From: Oscarella lobularis
Taxonomy: Eukaryota > Porifera > Homoscleromorpha > Homosclerophorida > Oscarellidae
DNA length: 64,000 nucleotides
Assembly (NCBI RefSeq): GCF_947507565.1
Contig: NC_089175.1
Span: 5,197,733-5,261,732 of the forward strand
Direction: 5' to 3'
The notes below the pieces were generated by a model. It was not told the origin of the DNA and made no database searches. It was given only the letters and a program-made list of their open reading frames with translations. A program made the position numbers and the translations under genes. Positions 55,806 to 64,000 of the stretch are shown piece after piece. How positions within the stretch are numbered: the first letter of the stretch is position 1; every line of letters starts with the position of its first letter.

Positions 55806-56690
55806 ATGGAACAAGTTTGCGCAGCCCTAGAAAAACTGCTCAACGAGAAATGCAGCTCCACTCCGTCGTTACGACATCGCAACATGAGAATCGCCGCTGA
55901 GAAGGTTCTGCTGGCCTGTTCGGCCAAATTCGACGTCAGCGCGGCTACAGCTTTTGTGTCCGCTATTGAAGACTGTTTTCCTGCGGATTTTAGACGGTCC
56001 GCTTCAAATTCTGTGGACAAAGCGCAATCAACTTTTCACTTCAGGAGGATCACAGTCCTGCCGCCTCTGTGTTTTCGTTTTCTTCAAACAACGGGCGTCA
56101 CAGTATCTGATTCTCTCTTTAGTCTGTCGCTGATGCAAAAACTCTTTGATGACGTCCTACTAAAGAAAATCAATAAAGTTCGTTCGGAACTCCAGCCTAG
56201 TAGAGCAATTGAATCAGTTTCTGACACTATGAGCATTGACGAGCAGAATGCCGTTCGATATGCTGCTGGATATATACCGTTTAAGTTGCTTAAACGGTAT
56301 CAACAAGATTCATCTGAAAAGGCGCTGGCGTTTTGCAGTTGCCTTCGAGCGATGGAAGTTCCCGACGAAGAGGAGCTACTGCAAGTAGTCGGTCACATTC
56401 GATCTGACCATCATTATTCGTTCTCTGACTACACCGCTTCATGGTTAGAGATGATAGACCGTGGGGCATTGTTTAAGCTGTCAGACATGTCATTTAAGTT
56501 TTTTTACTACATTGAAATTAAAGTTCAGAGCGTTTTACCTTCCCATCTGAAGTCTCAGTCATCTACAAAAGATGAAATTGTCAGTGCTGTAATGAATGAC
56601 AACGACGTCAAGAAGCAGTGGGACTGCCTGTCAGCAGACATTGACATAGAAGAGTTGTCCACGTCACTAGTGATTAAGTGAGATTATTTG
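55806..56690 (+). pseudogene. Transposase-like family member (GYIPF type), C-terminal part
   Basis: A 291-codon plus-strand frame: EQVCAALEKLLNEKC, RHRNMRIAAEKVLLACSAKF, FHFRRITVLPPLCFRFLQ, RYAAGYIPFKLLKRYQQ, FSDYTASWLEMIDRGALFKL and KKQWDCLSADIDIEEL. It is homologous to 27606-28160. Downstream, the expected LLxxII-LW-TIRG end is replaced by VIK and a stop. The frame starts abruptly beside the LTR-like arm, so the N-terminus is truncated. Activity unknown; the family is multi-copy in early animals. Confidence 0.6.
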
Positions 56691-56866
56691 TCTCTGGGTA
56701 ACTATGCGAGGATTTGCGATATGCTCCGCTTGGCTGGAGATGTACAAGCAGACGAAGCAGAAGACAACAAAGAAAGCCAAAAGTTTAAGGAAATCTGTCG
56801 TTGGACACGATTAGAACGCGTACAGACATCAGGTTGATTTCGTTGTTCAAGAATGTATTTTATAAA

Positions 56867-59590
56867 TTACGCATTTCGACTGTGTGTACGGGCTCTTTTA
56901 GGTACAGGTGTGTCGTCGACAGAATCTTCAGCAAACAATCGCCTTCGCCTGCTACTGTTGCCACGAACTGGATGATTGACAAGGGATCCTTGTACTCTAA
57001 CCGAGGCAGACCTGTCGAGCATCTCTTTCACTGACGGATTCGTATTTCGGCCTCCCTTTGTTCTTATCGTGCCAAAGTAGTTCTCTAGGCTGTCTTGGGA
57101 GAATCTCTCACTTACGATGAACAAATTTTCGGTATCTGGAAGCTCAAACAGGTGCCTCGTCAGTTCAATGAAGGATCGTACTACAAAGCGGTATTATTGA
57201 AAAACTGTAGGTATAAAAGGATTGCCCCACCTGTTATCCTCCATCCGGTTACAGTTTCGCGACTGAGAAACATTTTTGCTTTGTCTCCTTTTGACAATTC
57301 TTTGTGGCCATCGATCCATTCCTCCCATTCATTCAGATAACCAAGGAAGTCTTCTTCCAACCACTATGAGGGCAGTTGCAGAAATAGTTTAGGATTGGAA
57401 AAATTTTGAAATTCGTGAGCTTACTTTTATACGCTCATCGTCAGGACTTTTGTATCCTCGACAATCTGGCTTGGAAGATTCCAGACTTCTGACATTCAGA
57501 CAGTCGAATGCTCGATCAAACATTTTAATAAAGAGGATGGTTTCTTCGGCTCCCTCAATTTTAAAGTACTGCATTCCTTTAGCAGCCGTTTGACTCAAAA
57601 CCTCAATATTATCTTCAAGTAAAAATGAGTGGGCAATCTCATTATATAAATACCTGAGCGGCCAAGTCGACTCTCATGCGCGAGAAAGAGTCCAGATGAG
57701 CAGAAAGAGGCCAGCAGGAGCTGTTACGCATTGATGTTTACTGTACAGAGCTCGTATGTGATCCCAAGTAATGAACTTGTCATGAATCTGCAAAAAATGA
57801 ACTATGAGAAGAAGTTAGGCATATGATGCGCAGTTTAATTCTTACGGCCATACACCGTCGAGTACTTCCATGATAGGAATGGCTCCAACAGTTGCGCGTT
57901 GTTTTCAGTAAGTGCGGCACATCGCAAATGAAATAAATCTCACGCTCATCATCGCTGTACGGATTCCTTGTCTTGTACAAAGGGACTTTGCTGTCGGTGT
58001 CGCTTCCTATGTGATCCATACGAAAAAATTTGCGGTTAACAGCTGCACCGTCGCACGTGATAGTAAGCACTCTAAGCCCAAGAATTTCAATTTGTCGAAC
58101 CTCTTCCCAGACAATGCCAAACAACAGTTCTGCAGTCACTTCTTTTGTTGGAAAATGAGCATAGGGATAGCTTAGATTGTTGACCACACCGCGGACCATA
58201 AATACCAGCATGTGAGTTGCTAGCAAGTGTGACTTTCTGACGATGTTTCTTTGCGTCCTCCTCAAATTCCAGCAGCTGATCACTCACTGACCTCACCTAG
58301 ACTGACGAATCCGACAACTGAACAGGAATTCTTGTCGTAGACAAGGTTCTCTTTAACTCGCATTTCGTCGAAGGAAAGGGCAACGTATTTGTCGGCTTCT
58401 CGTAACATTTTCGGCATAGCCTGAGATAAAAGTCCGTCGTTCAAGTCGCTATGAAATCCAGCACGAGAGTCGTGAAAATGAATGTAATCTTGGAGTGTTC
58501 TTTCTGACGGCATTAGAATAAATCCGGAATTTCTCAGAGCTCGGTATGCAGCTGAAGACTGCAATTTGAGACTCATTGCCCACCGGATAAGGAGAGGGTG
58601 CCACCGTCTCCCAGTTGGACCTTTGCATTTGGCCATGGTTCTCTGTTGCTCCCAGAAGAGCCTTTGAAAACTGCCTGGCTTGAAAGTGCTATAGACCTCG
58701 TCAGAGTGTTCTTCCAAAATTCTCCCTACCTCATCGCAGAGCTCTTCCTGCACGGTGATGCTCTCTTTCTCAGCTCTTTGCTGAATTTGTCTCTTCAGTC
58801 TGTCAATGGCTCGCTTCTGTATCTTTGCTTTACGTGCCAGTGATGAAAATTTGCTTAGCCGCTGGGGTGTCGTCAGTAGAGAATTCTTTGTGAACTTATT
58901 GCCAAGAGATTGTTGTGATCGCCTCAAATATTGAAAACAGGCTTTTCTGCTCCGGATGCACTCGTGGCATCTCGCTGTTCCTTGGCTTAGAAGAAGATGA
59001 CATTTGGTCGATCGAATTGTTGACTCGTGCACGCAGTTGTTGTGCCGAACAGGAAAGGCATGACGAAGAACTGCGTTGTTTCCCGATCTGTCCTTGAGTC
59101 GATAACAAGTTCTGTCGTTTATAGTGGTAGACGCTTCGTCTGGGTTGCCAATGCAGATTTTGAAATGTTCGAGAGCTTCAAGCAGGCGTGGAAAATTGGT
59201 ATAGTTCACGTCAGAAAGCGATATGTCGAAATCTTTTACGAGGCGACTCGATATGTTGTCGAGGAACACTTTTCTGCCGGCAACAAATAGATTAACGAGC
59301 CCGCTTTCGTTGATCTCTAGGCTATGCGTTTGATGTGTCGAAGGCGCATTGCCTGACTCCGAGTCGAAGTATACAATCTTGGATAAGCATAACTTGTTGC
59401 CAACTACTGTCTGGTGCCAATTTTCGAGTGATCTAGCAGTGAATAAATGAAATTAAAACACTAACTCGGAAGTAACAAAAGGCACTAACAGTTCAGCTCT
59501 TTCCGAGATATCGACTGATTCAAATTTATTGGAGGAATCCCCAACCCTTCTTTCACCCTTTCGATGTGTTAAGCGCGCTTTCGGCGGCAT
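56867..59590 (-). pseudogene. P-element-like (THAP9-type) transposase, copy 1
   Basis: Exon 1 (59590-59490) begins MPPKARLTHRKGERRVGDSS; a 57-bp intron (GTTAGT...TGCTAG) joins in phase to exon 2 from 59432. This is open for about 380 codons: STKCHLLLSQGTARCHEC, SFQRLFWEQQRTMAK, RWHPLLIRWAMSLK, MPSERTLQDYIHFHDS, ALSFDEMRVKENLVYDKNS. Two frame changes near 58290-58225 precede LATHMLVFMVRGVV, WEEVRQIEILGLRVLTITCD and IYFICDVPHLLKTTRNC. Then FIKMFDRAFDCLNV (57480-57560) and FSQDSLENYFGTIRTKGGR with NPSVKEML (56990-57110) close the family's C-terminus. No N-terminal THAP finger is evident. It is the most complete P-like copy here, but not functional as read. Confidence 0.85.
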
Positions 59591-60104
59591 AGCCCTCTAT
59601 CAAGGAAACAAGGATTAGTCACGTGAGGTCGTGACGGAAACTAGCTCTATTCTCTCTCTAGGGCAAGCTAGTCTCTTCAGAATAGCCTCACGCACTACGT
59701 CTATGTACTATCATACAAGCGTCGCTGTTATTGCAGTAGCCCCAGCAAAAAACCGTCAGAGGGAGCATAACATTAGGTGCTGAACACGCCCATAATGTGA
59801 CGTATTCCCCCGTAGCTTCGGAACAGCAGCTGCCTTGGCCGTAAGAATAAACCAAAGCGCTAAACCAATGAATTGTGCTTCTTATTCACCCATCGAAAGG
59901 CTTCTAGAGTCATCGACGTACGCGTGGGAGGGAGCAAAAGTCCGCGTGTCACGTGGCGATCGAAACGGGCTTCCGAACTCTACAATTCTGTAACGGTTTG
60001 ACAATAGTGAATACCTTAAGGAAAGTTTTCTCCCTCACACCACGAAAAGATCGTAAAATATGAAGTGTCGGTCGCTTACGGCCACTACATACGGGATTAT
60101 TTGG
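59591..60104. other. 5' flank of P-like copy 1, no gene
   Basis: No supported coding. It should hold a promoter and terminal repeat of the P-like element, but I could not identify an inverted end. Confidence 0.35.
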
Positions 60105-60247
60105 CTTCAAACCTGGCGTCAGAGAAATGTCACGTGATAGCGCGAGTTACCTATCCCTCTCCTTCTCTATCTCTGGTATGGGCGTGTAAAAAGAATATAG
60201 ATCAGTCTTGGTTCTTACTCGAGTAGGCGAGGATCGCGTTATTACAC
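60105..60247 (+). repeat. Gypsy 5' LTR (partial) and primer-binding site
   Basis: GGCTTCAAACC...TTATTACA followed by CTGGTGACAGGAG (60248-60260), which resembles the ACAYTGGTGAC junction of Mag-clade gypsy LTRs and primer-binding sites. Part of it is repeated inverted at 55724-55799. Confidence 0.55.
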
Positions 60248-60263
60248 TGGTGACAGGAGTACC

Positions 60264-62530
60264 ATGTGTTCGTCGGATTCCACCAACCACGGCGGTCAGC
60301 CCCCGGCTCCCGTCGACGTCAAACCTCCAACTGACCCTGTTGGTGCTGCCGTCAACCTCCGTTACAGCGCCCTGCCTCCCCCTCCGTTCCGTGACAGCAG
60401 CGATCAATCGTGGGACGACTGGGAGGAGGATTTTAGAGCTTGCGCCACTCTCAACGCCTGGGACGACGCCACTCGCTGCCACATTTTGGCTATGCGTCTG
60501 TAGGGTCCTGCTCGCGACGCCCTTCGTGCTCTTTCATCCGACACAAAGTCGAAGTTTTCCTCCCTCGTCGCCGCGCTGCGCACCCGTTTTCTACCTGCGC
60601 ATCGCTTGGAGGTTAAGCGATCGACGTTCCGCCTTCGCCGTCAAGGCCCCGCCGAGTCTCTATTGGATTTCGGAAACGCGGTCCACTGGTGGCCTATCCG
60701 CGAAAGCATTTCCAGCAATGGACTTGACTCAGCGCGATCTGCTGGCGCGCGACCAGTTTCTGGTTGGGCTACTCGACCCAAATCTTTGTCTTCGCGTTCG
60801 ATACGGCGCCCCGACCAGTTTGAAGGACGCGGTTTGCCTTGCGCTCGAAGCTCACGCCGCCGAAACGGCAGACAGCCGCCGTCGTGTCTCAAGAATCATC
60901 CATTACCGGCGATTCTACAACGTCGTCACCTTCACTCGTCGCGACGGCCACGCCTGTCTCGTCCTTGATGAAAGCCGTCGAAACGCAGACCGCTCTTCTC
61001 ACCTCTGTGTTGGAACCCTCGGGATTTCCCAGCACTGTTCAAGCGCCTGTTCCTGTTTCTCAGCGTCGCTGTTGGCATTTCGTCCAGTTTGGCCGTATTC
61101 GTGTTAATTGTCCGAAGTTTTGGGGGAAACATGAAAACTCCGCACAGTGTGTCTCTGAGCATTCGCGCGAACGTACGCTCGTCGTTCATTACGTCGCCGC
61201 CCTCCAGGCGTCCCCCTTATCCTCCGACTCCATTTTCAAGTCGCTGCGACACTGAACGGCGTGTCGTCCTGTTGTCTCATTGACACTGGCGCGGCGATTT
61301 CCATCGTTCCGTCGTCTTTCGCGTTATTCCCTGTGTTGCCTTGCACTGAGCGCCTTGCGATGGCGAGCGGTCACACTGTGCCTGTTGCTGGTATGATCGA
61401 ACTTCTTGGACTACATTGTTTTTGTGTTGCGGATATCGCGACGAATCCCATTCTTGGTGCCGATTTTATTGTTGGTCATGGCCTTGACATTGCTGTCCGC
61501 GCTCGCCAACTGCAGCTTCCTTTCGGTGCCAAGTGGCCGCTTCTCACCCCCGCGCCGTCGCCTCCTACACCACCGTCCGCGACGTCGCCTTCTTCAGCGA
61601 CGCAGCCGGTGTATTCAATTGTTCTTTTCGAGTCGGTTGTTTTCGCTGCGGATCAACGTGAGATGATCGTCGCTGGGTTGGTCATTGACGCTCTTACGAA
61701 AGATCCGTGTCGTTCTTCATCTGGTCCGTTGTTATCTGGAGAATTTGGACAGCAAATCGGATCTCCTAGCTCAAGCGTCGCTTGCGATCAACGCTACCGG
61801 CATAATCCCGGTACGACTTTACAACACGGCAGGAAAACGCAAACTTTTTCAAAGGCAAACGTCTTGGAACGGCTGATGTGATTGATCAAGAGCAGCTAAC
61901 CACCTCAGTTCTCGACGCTGTTCCCACCGATGATAGCTGAACCCCGCCTCTTGGCCCTACGCCGGAATTGTCACCTTCCGAGCGCGCCGCGCTAAACCGG
62001 CTTCTCGGCGAGTTCCGCGATATCTTCAGTAGAACCTACGCTGACCTCGTGCGCACCAACGTGACCCAGCACCGCATTGTCACTACAGAAGACGTCCCCG
62101 TTCATTCGCCGCCCTACCGCGAGCCCTTTTATCTACGCCCTGAGATTGATCGTCAAGTCGCAGAGATGCTCGAAATGGGTGTTATCACACCTAGCTCCAG
62201 TCCATGGTCTTCGCCAGTTCTGTTGGTTCCCAAAAAAATGGATAATTTTGCTTCTGTGTGGATTTTCGTCAGTGTCAATGAGCTGACAGTGAAAGATGCC
62301 TACCCTATACCACGTATCGACGAGACTCTCGATGGCCTCTACGGCACAAAGTGTTTCAGTACGTTGGACCTTGCGTCTGGCTATTGGCAGGTGGTAGTGG
62401 CCCTTGAAGACCGTGCTAAAACCGCTTTTTCTACAAACGGTAGCCTTACCAACGACCCGCAACGTTTCAACTATTGATGGATCTTGTTCTGCGTGGCCTG
62501 CACTTGGACACCTCCCTGCCTCGGCGCTGT
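60264..62530 (+). pseudogene. Ty3/gypsy gag, protease and RT (truncated)
   Basis: Starts ATG at 60264. Gag: FRDSSDQSWDDWEEDFRACA, an in-frame TAG near 60501, GPARDALRALSSDTKSKF, and after frame changes MDLTQRDLLARDQFLVGLLD. Zinc knuckle RRCWHFVQFGRIRVNCPK near 61060-61110 has lost one Cys. Aspartic protease at 61263-61520: SCCLIDTGAAISIVPSSF and GADFIVGHGLDI. RT at 61968-62470: LLGEFRDIFSRTYADL, SPPYREPFYLRPEID, GVITPSSSPWSSPVLLVPKK, CFSTLDLASGYWQV and KTAFST. A small deletion then removes the LYEF...MPFGL region, and similarity ends near 62530 before the YVDD box. RNase H and integrase are absent. Confidence 0.88.
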
Positions 62531-62655
62531 CTGCAACGCCAGGCAAGGGGCGCTTCGTGACACAACCGAACACGTCACGTGATGCGGTCACGCCCTCGCA
62601 CCGCAATTCGGCAGAGCGAGCGACTCGTCATTAACGCTATCAAAAGAGAACAGTG

Positions 62656-62935
62656 ACGTCAACTTCTAACGCACGGGTCGTCACGTGCGATCATCCGCGG
62701 CCCACCCACAGCCATCGCTATCATTTTAGAACACTCATCAGCGCTTCAAAATGTCGCAGAAATCATTGTTCCTGCGCTTATACATGCTGCGAATTCGCTT
62801 TTTGCTAATTGCGGATATAAAAGAATCGTCGCAAGGACAATGGAATCATGGGGCCCTTTGCTTGTTGTCGACGTACTTGGGTTGGTAGCTTTGTTTGCGG
62901 TCTCCTCTGCAGTTACTTTTATACATTTTCTGTAG
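62656..62935 (+). other. Open frame with hydrophobic segments, unrecognised
   Basis: About 93 stop-free codons without an obvious start: TAIAIILEHSSALQNVAEII, VPALIHAANSLFANCGYKR, LLVVDVLGLVALFAVSSAVT then TAG at 62935. It could be a terminal exon with a membrane segment, or chance. Confidence 0.2.
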
Positions 62936-63339
62936 TGCTGGCTTGACTATAAGTTTTCAAGATGTGGATAAGGTTTTGATTGTTCGCCTGATCATCCCAA
63001 AGGCATTCGGTAATTGCGTTTAAAATTGTGTAATTCTAATTAACTTCTTACCTCCATGAAGGGGAAGGGGCAGCCAGGCCCTTGTCCGTCAGGAGGCCAT
63101 CCATGGGCCACTCCCTTAACACCGCTCGCCGAAAGGACCTAACACAGGGAACACACCAGGCTTCCTAAAGCCTGGTGGCCAACGCTGGTACAGGTCCCGG
63201 ATGTTGCCAGCCAGCCATGACCGCAATGGTTGTCATGGTAACCGGAGTATCCGGGCAACCTGTCCAAATACACGCTTGTACACGAGCTTGACCTCCCAAC
63301 CATTGCTGATAGTACACACTTAGATAAATACACACGAAC
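62936..63339. other. DIRS 3' flank with hairpins
   Basis: No gene. Short stem-loops (CCAGGCTT/AAGCCTGG near 63155-63175; GGTTGTCATGGTAACC near 63227) probably belong to the DIRS terminal region. Confidence 0.4.
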
Positions 63340-64000
63340 CACTAACACCTCTACCGGGATGAGTGTGACAACAGTCGGCTAAAAACGGCAAGTTCGGCTG
63401 CCGGCAGCTGGACGTAGCGATTATAATACGAGCTGCGCCAGCGCCCCAACAAGCGAATGACCGAGTCTTCCAATCCCACCGCCGCCGCCGTAGTCGCCGC
63501 ACCGATGCAAAAGATATGACCAGCATAATTCTTCATCGCGACCCCTGCCTCAGCAAGAGCCGTCTGAACTGCGCCCACTAAGTCCGAACGCGTTTGGCGC
63601 GAGCCGTCTGCCTTTCAAAATAACGGCCCCGGCCTCATTCTCCGGATCACTAGATAACTCAGCAACGACGCAACCGGCATCTGAATGCGACCTTCCCAGA
63701 ACCACCTTATGTCCCCGCCGGAAAGGATCAGTCTTCGACTGCTTGATCCGCAGTAACGCCATCGACGGATTGGGTAAGGCCTTTATCAAAGGACAGATCA
63801 CCCAATGCCAGATGAACCTGCCCCCGAAGCAACCGTAAATTCGCCAGAACAAAGGAAACCGAAAAAATCAGTCAGACACGCCGCCCACCACAGAACCGAG
63901 TCGTACGACTGACTCTCCTTGCTCCAAACTCTGTGCAATGCCCGGAGAATAGCCGGCGTAACCGGCAAACGCTGCGGACGAAGGGCGACGCGAGCAGACT
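63340..64000 (-). pseudogene. DIRS tyrosine recombinase, second copy (runs off window)
   Basis: Minus strand from the window edge: LPVTPAILRALHRVW and YDSVLWWAACLT, nearly identical to 32200-32325, then LLRIKQSKTDPFRRGHKVVL (63700-63760), a frame change near 63570, and the catalytic half: TALAEAGVAMKNYAGHIF, IGAATTAAAVGLEDSVIRLL, GRWRSSYYNRYVQLPAAELA. The usual H-x-x-R catalytic box reads HIFC, so the Arg has become Cys (consistent with a C-to-T change). The rest of the element lies beyond 64000. Confidence 0.9.

Overview
The window is eukaryotic and almost certainly from a metazoan. Short spliced introns (about 50-75 bp, GT...AG) interrupt several genes. Exons of a PSMD1/RPN2-like and a TRAPPC8-like gene are recognisable, and most other coding sequence belongs to animal-type transposable elements: Helitrons, DIRS, Ty3/gypsy, Ginger-like, Harbinger, THAP-DDE, P-like, Tc1, SWIM-YqaJ. 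This mix plus tiny introns resembles sponges or another early-branching animal; that placement is inference. I see no bacterial operons, rRNA, convincing tRNA or CRISPR.

Layout. 0.2-3.3 kb: two degraded minus-strand genes of a recurrent animal mobile cassette (SWIM-YqaJ-PHD, and a second protein with a GKQGAESIH-type motif). 3.3-6.8 kb: short dispersed repeats. 7-8.2 kb: Harbinger with Myb-like protein and transposase on opposite strands. 8.2-12.65 kb: Helitron halves separated by a DIRS gag fragment. 13-14.1 kb: gypsy integrase. 14.1-15.95 kb: repeats, a HIRAN-like remnant, a pogo/CENP-B N-terminus and a small two-exon gene. 16.1-17.6 kb: satellite joined to gypsy gag-protease. 18.3-21.1 kb: nearly intact nine-exon Ginger-like gene (integrase, ULP1 protease, PHD). 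21.4-23.7 kb: Tc1 with a 480-bp foldback element inside it, satellite, and the missing N-terminal part of the gag. 24.4-25.9 kb: P2RX7-domain gene and a DDE fragment cut by a 649-bp MITE. 27.6-32.3 kb: Helitron half and the rest of a DIRS element. 32.3-36 kb: HIRAN, integrase and RT fragments and a THAP-DDE transposase. 36.9-40.5 kb: satellite of about 190 bp x 19. 40.5-44.5 kb: third Helitron. 45.4-46.9 kb: unrecognised minus-strand coding. 47.0-48.5 kb: 1.4-kb inverted-repeat element. 48.7-53.3 kb: partial host-type genes. 53.7-59.6 kb: minisatellite and two P-like transposase copies. 60.1-62.5 kb: gypsy. 63.3-64 kb: second DIRS recombinase.

The strongest structural result is that the Helitron and DIRS halves at 9.5 kb and 29.9 kb are reciprocal. 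Inverting the 20.35 kb between an inverted 8-bp motif (CGTGGCGG at 9511-9518, CCGCCACG at 29861-29868) rejoins both reading frames in one step. Nested inside it, a gypsy gag gene is split at a single TA by satellite monomers and its halves lie on opposite strands. The window is therefore best read as a layered record of insertions and inversions with a few nearly intact elements (Ginger-like, THAP-DDE, P-like N-terminus, Helitron C).
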